DNA of 53,515 nt from a virus. The notes under the pieces were generated by a model that did no database searches, had not been told where the DNA came from, and saw only the letters and a program-made list of their open reading frames with translations. Positions within the stretch are counted from its first letter, which is position 1. The number at the start of each line of letters is the position of its first letter. The position numbers were made by a program, and so were the translations under genes. This document shows, piece after piece, positions 42,733 through 51,675 of this stretch. The DNA lies in the IMG/VR virus record IMGVR_UViG_3300029267_001921, positions 1 to 53,515 of that record. The stretch is one strand, 5' to 3'.

Positions 42733-43495
42733 TTTAAGGGATATTATACCAATTGGTCATTGTTCTATGTGTAATGACACAAGGAAGAAAATAGTTCGTG
42801 ATGATATGATGGGTGAATATAAAAGAGATTGTGATTGTGTGATGAATTATAGAAAGGGTTTGAAATTAATAAAGGAAAGTAAAATTCCTGATAATTATAT
42901 CCATTTCACTTGGAATGATTACTACCCAAAGGTTGGAAAAGAGAAGGAAAAGGAAAATAAAAAGGCAGTTAAAGAATTAAATGATTGGATAAACGATCAG
43001 GAATATATGAGAAAGAATAATGGAGATTTATTAATTATAGGTGGGAAGGCAAGCGGAAAGACGCTCCTAGCCTGTATTGTGCTGAAAGAAATAATGGAAA
43101 AATACGCCTATAGTGGTCTTTATGTGACAGCGGAGGAATTGATTTTAAATACAGTTGCACAACAATCATTTAATCCAAATGAGGAAGTGGAAGATCTTTT
43201 TAGAAATATGACCAGATGTGATTATTTAATTATTGATGGATTTCATTTACTGAATGAGCAGGATATTTCAAAAATGTCTTTGTTTAGGATTCGGAATATG
43301 CTAAAGAGAAGAAAACATTATCGGAGGTGTTGTATTTTAACCTCAAATATTCCATTTAAGGATTTAAGTAAGAGTAGTACATTTGTTTCCGAAATGGTCT
43401 ATAGTCTTACAAAAGTACGTCTTTATGGGGACTATAGTTTAGATAGCTGGAAGAAATTTAAAGAAGGTAAGAATGGGGTTTCAAAGAAAAAATAA
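42725..43495 (+). CDS. DnaC/DnaI-like helicase loader ATPase
   Basis: The 256-residue protein has an N-terminal cysteine cluster ('CSMCNDTRKK' and 'DCDCVMNY', residues about 14-39), probably binding zinc, followed by an AAA+ domain. Walker A is GGKASGKT (about residues 106-113), Walker B is YLIIDGF (about 167-173, Gly in place of the usual second acidic residue), and sensor I is 'CCILTSNIPF'. DnaC/DnaI-type proteins load the replicative helicase on DNA, and the DnaB-like helicase gene overlaps its end by 23 nt. This pairing strongly supports the call. Confidence 0.8.
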   Translation: MNDLRDIIPIGHCSMCNDTRKKIVRDDMMGEYKRDCDCVMNYRKGLKLIKESKIPDNYIHFTWNDYYPKVGKEKEKENKKAVKELNDWINDQEYMRKNNGDLLIIGGKASGKTLLACIVLKEIMEKYAYSGLYVTAEELILNTVAQQSFNPNEEVEDLFRNMTRCDYLIIDGFHLLNEQDISKMSLFRIRNMLKRRKHYRRCCILTSNIPFKDLSKSSTFVSEMVYSLTKVRLYGDYSLDSWKKFKEGKNGVSKKK

Positions 43496-44858
43496 GGATG
43501 AGTTTAAAGTAAAAAGAATCATCCCACATGATGCAAATAATGAGCAGTTATTGTTGGGTAGTGCTTTAAACAACCATGAGATCAGAGAAATCCTAATTCA
43601 TGAAACCATAGCAAGTGATTTCCTACACGTTAACCACCAAGCCATATTTGAGTGCATAAACTACCTACACAATGAGAATCTTGAAATCAATATTGATAGC
43701 ATAGATGCCGTTAAAGAGCGGTTTGAGCATGGAATGAAAATCAAGATTGAGTATTTAGGAAAGGTGAAAAACACATTTAATGGAGAGGTGAGTGAGGAAA
43801 ATTATAAATTTCATATTAGGAAATTAAAGGCAGATAAGGTTAAAGACATGCTACAAGTGCAGATGTTGCCGGAATTTGCAAAGTCTTTAATCAACCCGAA
43901 AGTCACAATTGAGAATTTATTAGAGGAAATTAGTGTAATTAAAAACCATATTGAGGAAAGAGCGACCGATACAGCATTTAAGTTTATTCACTCAAACATA
44001 GTGGATGACAAGCATAACGTGGTGTTAAAGGCAAGAGAGGAAAAATTAATATTTGGAACAACAGGGTACAAGAAACTTGACAATATCATGACGGATGGAT
44101 TAAGTGCAAAGAAAATAACCATAATTGCAGGTAGACCGGGGATGGCAAAATCAGCATTAATAGCAAACATATTCCTTAGGTTAGGCATGTTAGGGGTTCC
44201 AGTAGCACTATATAATTTTGAAATGGATGATATAAGTATGTTTGACCGCATGGTTTCAATTAGAACACGTATTCCACTGGAGATGATAATTAAAGATAGA
44301 GAGAAAATGACAGATGAGGATAGAAAGGCAGAAAAGGCAGCAAAGGAATTGATTAGGAATTTACCAATTTATTTCTATACAGCCAGTACGCAAACAATCC
44401 AAGGTGTAAAGAGGGATCTAAAAATTTTAAAGGATAAATATGCAGTGGAAGTTGTTGGTTATGACCTATTTAAGAAAATGAAGATGCAAAGTCGCTATAA
44501 TAGCAGTACGGCAGATATGTTAAGTGAAAATTTAGACACAATGCAGGCAATGGGAAAGGATTTAGATATTCATCAAATTTTAGTTGTGCAGATTGGAAGG
44601 GCTGCGGAGAGATCAAAGGATAAACGACCACGCCTTTCTCAACTAAAAGATAGTGGTGGGTTTGAGGAGGTTGCGGATAATGTGCTTCTTCTCTACAGGG
44701 AACAATACTACCAAAAGGCAGAGGAGGATGAACCGGAATCATATGACGCATTTGAGGAGTTGGAGGTTATTGTTGCCAAACAGAGGCAGGGAAGGGCAAA
44801 TCAAAAGGTTACATTTACCTTTTATCCTGCAAACACCTCAATAACAGATGAGGTTTAG
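43473..44858 (+). CDS. dnaB: DnaB-like replicative helicase
   Basis: The 461-residue product is a hexameric replicative helicase. Its N-terminal domain has 'HDANNEQLLLGSALNNHEIR' and 'HVNHQAIFECINYLHNEN', as in DnaB. The RecA-like C-terminal domain has 'KKITIIAGRPGMAKS' (Walker A, residues 220-227), 'VALYNFEMDDISMFDRMVSI' (the H2 region with E-M), and later 'RPRLSQLKDSGGFEEVADNV', the conserved DnaB motif near the C-terminus. Walker A is GRPGMAKS rather than GRPGMGKT/S: the glycine before Lys is Ala. It overlaps the loader gene, with RBS AAGGTAAGA. Confidence 0.85.
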   Translation: MGFQRKNKDEFKVKRIIPHDANNEQLLLGSALNNHEIREILIHETIASDFLHVNHQAIFECINYLHNENLEINIDSIDAVKERFEHGMKIKIEYLGKVKNTFNGEVSEENYKFHIRKLKADKVKDMLQVQMLPEFAKSLINPKVTIENLLEEISVIKNHIEERATDTAFKFIHSNIVDDKHNVVLKAREEKLIFGTTGYKKLDNIMTDGLSAKKITIIAGRPGMAKSALIANIFLRLGMLGVPVALYNFEMDDISMFDRMVSIRTRIPLEMIIKDREKMTDEDRKAEKAAKELIRNLPIYFYTASTQTIQGVKRDLKILKDKYAVEVVGYDLFKKMKMQSRYNSSTADMLSENLDTMQAMGKDLDIHQILVVQIGRAAERSKDKRPRLSQLKDSGGFEEVADNVLLLYREQYYQKAEEDEPESYDAFEELEVIVAKQRQGRANQKVTFTFYPANTSITDEV

Positions 44859-44888
44859 TGAATAAAAATGGAATTTAGGAGGGAACTT

Positions 44889-45827
44889 ATGGATTCAACA
44901 GGATGGTATATAGATAGCACAGGCACTTCCTCCACTGAGTTAACAACGGCTGGCACAATTTCGGTTTCAACCACACCAAATATAGTTGTTGCCAGTGATG
45001 ATTTCACAACGAGGGGTGGGCTGAAGGGAAAACTCCAATATAAACAAAATAATGGAGCAAAACGTTTACCCATTAGTCCAAAGGTGTATTTTAATTTTGT
45101 GAAGATGAAATTAAATAAGTTGGAGATGACAAGGTTAAAGGAACGGCTTGGAAAACTCCAAAAATTAGTACAGGAATCAAAAGAGTTAGGGCAGCACACA
45201 CTCCATGAACACACAGCCCTAATGTTAGCGGTTGTGGCAAGGGAGAGTGAAGCATACGCATGTGGATTCAAATATTGGGTGAAAAAGAATGTTATAACCA
45301 AATATATCAGCAACGTGAAGGATAAGGTTATAAAATTTGATAAATTTGAGGAGTTTCCAAGAACCGTACCAGTGGGTGTGAGAAATAAGATTAGAGCGGT
45401 TAAAAAGAAGGAATTGTTTGATGAATTGTGGGTTTTGTATACAGACTACACAGGGGAGAAATTAAAGAGTAATAAACAAAAGATTAAGGAAAAGGATCCT
45501 ATTTTGTTTGGAAAGTATGCCTATCAAAATGATAGGTTTTATTTTATCGCAGATTGGGAGGATGAGTATTGTGATTTAACCTTAGATGAAATGGTTAAAG
45601 TGGTAGAAAGGGAAAGTAATTTAACCGCTGTGAATGAAGTGCCAGAGGTTGATGAGGATTTAATAAAAGAGATTAGAAGACAGGTTATGAGGAGACACAA
45701 ACGACTTGAGGGCACAAATCAGGAAAATTATAAGGAGTTAATGAAGGAGGAAGATGAAGAAAAGAAAGTTGAACCTGTTGTTGTACAACCAAAAAAGAAG
45801 GGATTTTGGAAACGGTTATGGTCATGA
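44889..45827 (+). CDS. Hypothetical protein of replisome operon
   Basis: I choose ATG 44889 because TTTAGGAGGGAACTT lies directly upstream; the earlier in-frame ATG (44868) has no SD. The product is 312 residues. The first 50 residues are Ser/Thr/Gly-rich ('DSTGTSSTELTTAGTISVST') and probably disordered; the rest is charged and helical ('KMKLNKLEMTRLKERLGKL'), with 'FYFIADWEDEYCDLTLDEM' and a basic end 'KKKGFWKRLWS' that could be amphipathic. I recognise no family. It lies between the helicase and a set of zinc-containing proteins preceding primase. Confidence 0.6.
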   Translation: MDSTGWYIDSTGTSSTELTTAGTISVSTTPNIVVASDDFTTRGGLKGKLQYKQNNGAKRLPISPKVYFNFVKMKLNKLEMTRLKERLGKLQKLVQESKELGQHTLHEHTALMLAVVARESEAYACGFKYWVKKNVITKYISNVKDKVIKFDKFEEFPRTVPVGVRNKIRAVKKKELFDELWVLYTDYTGEKLKSNKQKIKEKDPILFGKYAYQNDRFYFIADWEDEYCDLTLDEMVKVVERESNLTAVNEVPEVDEDLIKEIRRQVMRRHKRLEGTNQENYKELMKEEDEEKKVEPVVVQPKKKGFWKRLWS

Positions 45828-46060
45828 AAGATTTGAATAAAGTATTGAATAAAAAGAACATTACAAATGAGAGAAGGTGGCCTGTTTGTGCTGTATGTGG
45901 AGAACCAATATCCAAAATGGAAACCAGTTATGTGGATGCAGAAAAGAAAGTGATTATAAAAATGTGGTGTCATGGTGATGTGGAAATTGTGGAGAATACG
46001 GATATGAAAATGAATGGAATTGATGATTGTATACCAGAGAAGGCATTTGAGAAGAAATGA
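45824..46060 (+). CDS. Small zinc-finger-like protein
   Basis: I choose ATG 45824 (ATGA overlap with the previous stop) over a TTG at 45806. The 78-residue product has 'WPVCAVCGEPISKMETSY' and 'IIKMWCHGDVEIV', giving a probable zinc site from C-x2-C and C-H. It is coupled to the next gene by a four-base overlap. The function is unknown, but it belongs to a block of zinc-binding proteins next to primase. Confidence 0.6.
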   Translation: MKDLNKVLNKKNITNERRWPVCAVCGEPISKMETSYVDAEKKVIIKMWCHGDVEIVENTDMKMNGIDDCIPEKAFEKK

Positions 46061-46422
46061 ATTGTGATATACATAAAGGATTACGATTGCAATGTAGATA
46101 TTTTATTAATGAGAGTGATGGTTTTTGTAAGCGACCAAATTACTTTCTTTGTGAGGGCAGAAAGAGTATGGGAAGATTTGTGGTTAAACCAAAGGATGAC
46201 AAAATACCAATAGTTGATAAAATACCAACAATTGATTTAAGTGCAAGTGCGGATGATAAGTTGAAGTATTTGTTGGTTAATATTAACTTATTTAAGGATC
46301 AAAAAATGGTTGATGCGATATGTGGTATTGATAATTTTCATAAACGTGCTAAACGTCTTACAGAGGATCAGGGAAGGTATATTGATTATTTGGTTAGGCA
46401 AGCATTGGAGTTAAGAGGATGA
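46057..46422 (+). CDS. Cys/His-containing hypothetical protein
   Basis: The 121-residue protein starts with MNCDIHKGLRLQCRYF and 'GFCKRPNYFLCEGRK', a C-x2-H ... C ... C ... C arrangement likely to bind zinc. The rest is helical ('LKYLLVNINLFKDQKMVDAI', 'RLTEDQGRYIDYLVRQALEL'). It overlaps the primase gene by four bases, suggesting that it acts with primase or helicase. No family is recognised. Confidence 0.58.
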   Translation: MNCDIHKGLRLQCRYFINESDGFCKRPNYFLCEGRKSMGRFVVKPKDDKIPIVDKIPTIDLSASADDKLKYLLVNINLFKDQKMVDAICGIDNFHKRAKRLTEDQGRYIDYLVRQALELRG

Positions 46423-47420
46423 TTGATTTAGAGCAAATTGCCCTACATATAGACTGTGAGCGGCTATTGGTTGATGGGTTAGGAATGAAATATATACGGA
46501 AGATAGGCAAGGAATATAGGATTGAATGCCCCAATCCATTGCATGTCGATAAACACCCTAGTTGCTCACTTAGTACAGAGAAATTAATTTATCATTGTTT
46601 TGGTTGTGATGCAAAAGGCACTATTATTGATTTAATCTCAATCTTAAAGGATATGAAACGTGATCGGGCTGAGGATTATTTATTAGAATTCGCTGGACTT
46701 GGAAATGATAATATGGTTGCGGAAATTGTTCATAACCGAGAGTATGAGAGGAAAATAAATAATTATAAATTGAGTTATAATTATAGTCTGGATTGGAGTA
46801 ATGCGGACAAATGTATTATGGAGTTTGTCACAAGGAGAAAATTTGATTTACAATTATTTAAAAAATATTATATTGGCTACAATAATTCTTTACGTAGTAT
46901 TACGATTCCTATTATTCATGGCAAAAGTATTGTGAATATTGGTGAACGGTTTATTTTTCCAATAGATCCCTCTATAAAGATTATGTATAAAAAGGGTAGT
47001 TCATTGGATGACTGTATTTGGGGACTAATGGACGATTATTCAAAAGATGAACCATATTTCACAGAAGGTGTTTTTGATGCCATACGGATGAGGCAAGCAG
47101 GATACAATGCGTTCGCTGTCCTTAATAACCAATTATCGGAAAAAAAGATCAGTTTAATTTTAGAATGGTTTGGTTTGGATTTGATACGTATTGTTCCAGA
47201 TAATGATAATGGTGGAAAGATGATGATTGATAATTGGAAAAAGATGTTGAATTACACAGATGTGAATGTTGTAGAGGTGAAAGAATATAAAGATGTGGAT
47301 GAAATGCCGTTAAATGAAATCCCTCAAATGGTTGATAAACAAAGGGATTTGAAGGATATTGTTTGCCCGAATCCTGAAAAAGAAGAATTTGTTTGTGTTA
47401 ATTTGAATGAGTTGAGGTAA
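46419..47420 (+). CDS. DnaG-type DNA primase (zinc finger plus TOPRIM)
   Basis: The 333-residue protein combines a CHC2-type zinc finger and a TOPRIM fold. The zinc region is 'CPNPLHVDKHPSC' then 'YHCFGCDAKG' (C37, H42, C60, C63). The TOPRIM part has 'YFTEGVFDAIRMRQAGY' (about residue 213-229) with the catalytic Glu, then 'IVPDNDNGGKMMI' (about 259-271) with the DxD motif. It is shorter than bacterial DnaG because the helicase-binding domain is lacking. It synthesises primers for the phage replisome and fits the loader-helicase-primase-polymerase order. Confidence 0.82.
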   Translation: MIDLEQIALHIDCERLLVDGLGMKYIRKIGKEYRIECPNPLHVDKHPSCSLSTEKLIYHCFGCDAKGTIIDLISILKDMKRDRAEDYLLEFAGLGNDNMVAEIVHNREYERKINNYKLSYNYSLDWSNADKCIMEFVTRRKFDLQLFKKYYIGYNNSLRSITIPIIHGKSIVNIGERFIFPIDPSIKIMYKKGSSLDDCIWGLMDDYSKDEPYFTEGVFDAIRMRQAGYNAFAVLNNQLSEKKISLILEWFGLDLIRIVPDNDNGGKMMIDNWKKMLNYTDVNVVEVKEYKDVDEMPLNEIPQMVDKQRDLKDIVCPNPEKEEFVCVNLNELR

Positions 47421-47421
47421 A

Positions 47422-47997
47422 ATGTATCTTTGTCCAAAATGTGATAAAGGATTATCCAAAGAAGAATTAAATGAAGGGCAATGCAATAACTGTAGGTTAG
47501 AATTTACGGTTAAAAATAAGACAGATTTATCCTTATTAAATGACAATGTGCTGATAGAGAAATTTAGTGAGGAAGTTAGACGGGATAAACGGAGAAAAAT
47601 CAGTACCAATTTTTATGAAACGGCGATCAATATTCTGAAAGCGTATTTAACCAATGTAATATGTATAAGGAGGAAGGACTATTGTTCTTTTTTCTTAACT
47701 AGAAATGTTGAAATGGTATGCTTTCTTTTTAAAGTGCATCGTGTTCGTTCATATGTTTGTGTTTATTTTGATTTGAATTTAACCAAATATAAGAAAATTA
47801 GCAAGTGCCCAGATTATAAGACAAGGACAGGAAGATTTGGGCCAATGAAGTCGGTTTTAAGGACCAAAGATTTAGAATATATGATGTCCGTGTGTTTATC
47901 CGTATATGATAGGAAAACAAGGCAATATAATGAGGTCTTAAAAGGGGGAACACAGAATGTAAAGACATATCGAGTTGAGGGGTATATGGGCAAATAA
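47422..47997 (+). CDS. Zinc-ribbon protein of replication module
   Basis: The 191-residue protein has an N-terminal zinc ribbon ('MYLCPKCDKGL', 'GQCNNCRLEF'), then a charged middle and a C-terminal half with 'VCVYFDLNLTKYKKISKCPD' and 'YKTRTGRFGPMKSVLRTKDL'. It starts one base after the primase stop. It resembles no family I can name; a DNA-binding or transcription-adaptor role is possible. A 109-nt non-coding gap with a promoter follows. Confidence 0.6.
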   Translation: MYLCPKCDKGLSKEELNEGQCNNCRLEFTVKNKTDLSLLNDNVLIEKFSEEVRRDKRRKISTNFYETAINILKAYLTNVICIRRKDYCSFFLTRNVEMVCFLFKVHRVRSYVCVYFDLNLTKYKKISKCPDYKTRTGRFGPMKSVLRTKDLEYMMSVCLSVYDRKTRQYNEVLKGGTQNVKTYRVEGYMGK

Positions 47998-48014
47998 AAA
48001 AGTTGAAAAATAAC

Positions 48015-48042
48015 TTGATTTTTTGTTAGGTTATTATAGAAT
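48015..48042 (+). promoter_or_regulatory. Promoter TTGATT-16-TAGAAT upstream of DNA polymerase gene
   Basis: TTGATT (48015-48020) and TAGAAT (48037-48042) are 16 nt apart, the same -35 and spacing as the helicase promoter at 39684. The element GGTTATTAT (48029-48037) overlaps the spacer and -10 and is shared with the helicase operator. The polymerase ATG is 65 nt downstream. Confidence 0.5.
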
Positions 48043-48106
48043 CAATGGAAGTTAAGGTATAAGTAATTGTAATTAGTAGCATTTTAAAGGGAATTGGAAG
48101 TTTTTG

Positions 48107-50833
48107 ATGGGATTGAAAAATTATATACATCAATTGATTTTGAGTTCAAAGAAAAATAAACTATACCAAACCCAATTTCAAAACCTTCCCTTCCAATACG
48201 CAGTAATTCCATTTCAGAAAATTTATTTCTCATTTCCAGAAAGATTGGTTAAAGATAAATATGATATTCCTTTTTTGTTAATTTGGGAGAATGCGGATAA
48301 AGAGGGGATATACTTTTATTCATTTGCTGATTTATTAATTGGTGAAGTTGCTGGTAGACAGCGTGAACCCAAAGAATTTATTTTAGATGAGAATGTTTAT
48401 TACATAAATCAATATTTTCCTAAACCAATTGAAAAATTTGATGAAAGACAAATGTTTGCTCTTCTTGATGGTTCTTATTGGGGTATGCACAATAAATACT
48501 CCGATGTTTATGCAGAAATGAATTATTTATTTAAGACATATAGAGATAAATTTGATGACAAACGGTATAAACAAATAATTAAAAATTTCGATTGGTATTT
48601 CTATATTGAGAAAAAAGATTATGACAAAATGATGCGAACGCTACAAGAACATGCAGGGATGATTAAAAAATGTGAAGAGGACGGAAAATGGATGAGAGTT
48701 TATGCTAAATATATGGCTGGTTGGGAATGGTTTAAAAGGAAAGATGCAGCCAGAACATTAATAGAAAAATTAGATGGAAAGATACAAACATATGAAGGTG
48801 ATATTGATCCAGCAATGAGATACACAATTGATACTAATCTCTCCATTGAAACAAATTTAAAAATTCTTTATTATGATATTGAGACAGACGACACAACGAA
48901 TGAAATTGTAATAGGAAAGGATAGAATATTATCCATTGCTGGTGTTGATAGGGATGGTTTAGAATATTTTAAATGCACAAACAATGAGAAAACACTTTTA
49001 AATGATTTTACTACTTATATAAAAAATTATGATTTAATTGTTGGTTATAACAATTACAATTTTGATGATGCCTATATAATGGACAGGTGTAGGTTGTATA
49101 AATCTTATTATAAACCACATCATAGGGATTGGCGCATTGGTAGAATAGACATGATGCGTAGAATAATTGGTACATTTGGGCGTTTATCAGGGTTGAGCCG
49201 TTTTAGTTTAGAGCATGTATCCCAACATTATTTAGGGAAAGGAAAGGTAGAAAAGAATAAAAAAATTATTGATTTGTATAAAAATGATAGAGGGTTGTTG
49301 AGGGAATACAATTTAACAGACTGTTATTTGGTTAAAGAACTTGATGAAAAATTAGGTGTTGTGGATTTAATGGTTGCAATGTGTGAATGGACAGGATCAT
49401 TTGTTACACTTTTTAAACCGACCTATAATGTTTCGGGTGTTTCTGTTTCTCAACCGTTAGATATGTTTATATTACGCAAGGCAAAGAAAGAAGAAATACA
49501 CTACAAAACAGCAACATGGAAGAAAAATGAGGAGGATAGATATGAGGGTGCTCATATTTTTGAACCTAATCCGGGTATCTACAAAGATGTCCATATATTT
49601 GACTTCAAGAGTTTGTACCCGACTATTATTTGGAGTTGGAGGATTAGCCCTGAAAACCTTAAAAGGAGAGTAGGTGGATTTCAAATTAAGGAGGATATAA
49701 TTAGGGCAGCAAATGATATTAAATTTTATAAGTATAGGAAGGCAATATTTCCTCTTTTAGTGCAGGAGTTAATGACAGCAAGAAAAGAGTATAAAGCATT
49801 AATGACAAAATGTAATGCGGATTCAACTGAATATAAAAAATATAATATGATGCAATTGGTTACAAAAGAAATTACAAATGCTCTTTATGGTCAAATAGGT
49901 CAAAGGGGAAATAGGTATTTTGACACAAGTGTAGCGGAGGCAGTCACAAGTGCAGGTAGATTTCTTTTGAAAAAGACAAAGACTTTATGTGAGGAAATGG
50001 GATTAAGTGTTATTTATGGTGACACTGATTCCACGTTTGTTACAGGTTTAAAATTTAAACCAGAGTATTATATAAATGAGATAAATAGAAAGTTAAAAGG
50101 AATATTAAAAGAAGAATTTAATATTGATGAATCAATTGTGGAAATGGAATATGAAAAGAAATTATCAAAATTTATTTTAATTATGAAGAAAAATTATACT
50201 GGCTTGATGAGTGAGTTGGATGGGGAACCAGTTGATAGGGTTTTAATAAAAGGGTTGGAATGTATAAGAAAGTCTACAATTAATATAGCAAAGAAAGCAC
50301 AAAGACATTTAATTGAAACAATTTTGAGAAATGATTATTCAATCAACTATTATATAAACATGATTAATAAAATGAAGGAGGATTTCTATAAAAATGATCC
50401 ACCAATGGATGAGTTAGTTTTAAAGACATCAATTAGTAAATACCCACATGAGTTTAAAGTGACCAAACAACCCCATGTAAGGGTTGCGGAATGGCTAATA
50501 TCAAATAATTTAGAATTTTATGTTGGCATGCAAATACCATACATAATTGTTGATAAAAAGAATAGAGTTGAGGTTCATCCTTCAAAATATGAAGGAGTGT
50601 TTGATAAGGATTATTATTGGCAGCGTATTTATTCGCCATTGATGCGTATTTTAAGTGTTTGTTTTAAAGACCACGATTGGGCGCAATACGACACAATTGA
50701 AGCGGATAAAAGAGAAAGGAGGAAGAAAAGAGTAAAGAATAAAACCAGACAGAAAAAGATGTTTAAGGGGAAATTTGTAATTAAAGAAGGGAATTATAAT
50801 AAATTATTTAAAGGAGATGAAAATGCCATTTGA
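48107..50833 (+). CDS. Family B DNA polymerase with 3'-5' exonuclease
   Basis: I use ATG 48107 rather than the TTG three bases earlier. The product is 908 residues, close to T4 gp43 (898). The exonuclease motifs are 'LYYDIETDD' (D257/E259), 'NNYNFDDAYIMDRC' and 'YNLTDCYLV'. The polymerase motifs are A 'DFKSLYPT' (D499), B 'KEITNALYGQ' (K587) and C 'YGDTDS' (D639, D641), plus 'KKNYTGLM'. All catalytic residues are present, so it is probably active and proofreading. It has its own promoter and a 64-nt leader, in which translation control like that of T4 gene 43 would be possible. Confidence 0.93.
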   Translation: MGLKNYIHQLILSSKKNKLYQTQFQNLPFQYAVIPFQKIYFSFPERLVKDKYDIPFLLIWENADKEGIYFYSFADLLIGEVAGRQREPKEFILDENVYYINQYFPKPIEKFDERQMFALLDGSYWGMHNKYSDVYAEMNYLFKTYRDKFDDKRYKQIIKNFDWYFYIEKKDYDKMMRTLQEHAGMIKKCEEDGKWMRVYAKYMAGWEWFKRKDAARTLIEKLDGKIQTYEGDIDPAMRYTIDTNLSIETNLKILYYDIETDDTTNEIVIGKDRILSIAGVDRDGLEYFKCTNNEKTLLNDFTTYIKNYDLIVGYNNYNFDDAYIMDRCRLYKSYYKPHHRDWRIGRIDMMRRIIGTFGRLSGLSRFSLEHVSQHYLGKGKVEKNKKIIDLYKNDRGLLREYNLTDCYLVKELDEKLGVVDLMVAMCEWTGSFVTLFKPTYNVSGVSVSQPLDMFILRKAKKEEIHYKTATWKKNEEDRYEGAHIFEPNPGIYKDVHIFDFKSLYPTIIWSWRISPENLKRRVGGFQIKEDIIRAANDIKFYKYRKAIFPLLVQELMTARKEYKALMTKCNADSTEYKKYNMMQLVTKEITNALYGQIGQRGNRYFDTSVAEAVTSAGRFLLKKTKTLCEEMGLSVIYGDTDSTFVTGLKFKPEYYINEINRKLKGILKEEFNIDESIVEMEYEKKLSKFILIMKKNYTGLMSELDGEPVDRVLIKGLECIRKSTINIAKKAQRHLIETILRNDYSINYYINMINKMKEDFYKNDPPMDELVLKTSISKYPHEFKVTKQPHVRVAEWLISNNLEFYVGMQIPYIIVDKKNRVEVHPSKYEGVFDKDYYWQRIYSPLMRILSVCFKDHDWAQYDTIEADKRERRKKRVKNKTRQKKMFKGKFVIKEGNYNKLFKGDENAI

Positions 50834-51353
50834 GAGGAAGGAAATTAAAAATGATATTTTAGAAATGACAGACTTTAGTAAAGTTTTGCCAGAAATGACA
50901 ACACACCAGTTCGCAATGAAAATCCATGAAGAGGTTGTTAGGGATACTAAAATTGTTATGAATGAAAAGTCGCAGTTTGATATGGCAGATATTAACCGTA
51001 TTTTATCCCAATATCCTTCAAAATACGCATGGATTATTGTTATTGGCGAATTAATAAATGAGACATTTGAAAAAGAAGAGGACGAATATAATGACTGGTA
51101 TTCGGCAAAATATATTGAAGCAAGTGAAATGTTAGCAGGAAAACCCACTATAGACCGCATTAAGGCAGAAATGGTTGCAAAATTTGGTCCTGAAATCACA
51201 GAAAGAAAAAATAAAGTCAGAGATTTAAGGACAAAGGCAAACATAGCAAAAGGAATGGTCAGAGTATGGGGAAATGCAATTAACTCACTTCAATCGCTTA
51301 GCAAGAATATTGCAATTGAAATGGAAATGATTAAAAGAAATTTAGAGGTGTAA
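50823..51353 (+). CDS. Hypothetical helical protein between polymerase and SSB
   Basis: AAGGAG at 50811-50816 fits ATG 50823 (6-nt spacing) better than ATG 50817. The 176-residue product is helical, with 'KYAWIIVIGELINETFEKEE' in the middle and a C-terminal 'KVRDLRTKANIAKGMVRVW' then 'LSKNIAIEMEMIKRNLEV'. It overlaps the polymerase end by 11 nt. Position between polymerase and SSB/RecA suggests a replication or recombination-mediator role. No family is recognised. Confidence 0.6.
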   Translation: MPFERKEIKNDILEMTDFSKVLPEMTTHQFAMKIHEEVVRDTKIVMNEKSQFDMADINRILSQYPSKYAWIIVIGELINETFEKEEDEYNDWYSAKYIEASEMLAGKPTIDRIKAEMVAKFGPEITERKNKVRDLRTKANIAKGMVRVWGNAINSLQSLSKNIAIEMEMIKRNLEV

Positions 51354-51354
51354 A

Positions 51355-51609
51355 ATGAATAATAGTCAAAATCCAAGAGTTAGTTTCACAATGTCATTTA
51401 ATGGTTTAATTGTAGGAGGCACATCGGAGTATCATCCTCAAAAGGTCAATATTTCAGTTACAAGAACAGTGGACTATATTGAGGGCGAAACACCAGAGCA
51501 AACACAAACAAGGGTTAACCAAACAGACAGTTTAGTAAAGTTATTGGCAGAAAAAATTGAAGACGATGTATCATCAAAGATTAAGCAAATAACAGACAAA
51601 TTAGTTTAA
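51355..51609 (+). CDS. 84-residue hypothetical protein
   Basis: The protein starts one base after the preceding stop, with AGAGGTG as RBS. It has an N-terminal beta part ('PRVSFTMSFNGLIVGGTSEY') and a C-terminal helix ('SLVKLLAEKIEDDVSSKIKQ'). No catalytic motif is visible. It is probably cotranscribed with the polymerase and the helical protein. Function unknown. Confidence 0.6.
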   Translation: MNNSQNPRVSFTMSFNGLIVGGTSEYHPQKVNISVTRTVDYIEGETPEQTQTRVNQTDSLVKLLAEKIEDDVSSKIKQITDKLV

Positions 51610-51614
51610 CCGAA

Positions 51615-51646
51615 TTGGGTTATGGGCAAAAGGGCATTATAACCAA
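51615..51646 (+). promoter_or_regulatory. Hairpin in leader of SSB gene
   Basis: TTGGGTTAT (51615-51623) and ATAACCAA (51639-51646) form an 8-bp stem with one bulged G and a 15-nt loop. It lies 30 nt upstream of the SSB ATG, before RBS AAAGGAGG. In T4, gp32 represses its own mRNA through a leader structure; a similar role here is inference from position alone. Confidence 0.4.
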
Positions 51647-51675
51647 CGTGTAATTATTTTAAAAAGGAGGACACA

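Noticed and set aside
44868-44888. Upstream start (ATG 44868) for the 312-residue protein
   Set aside because: There is no SD before it, while AGGAGGG is placed correctly for ATG 44889.
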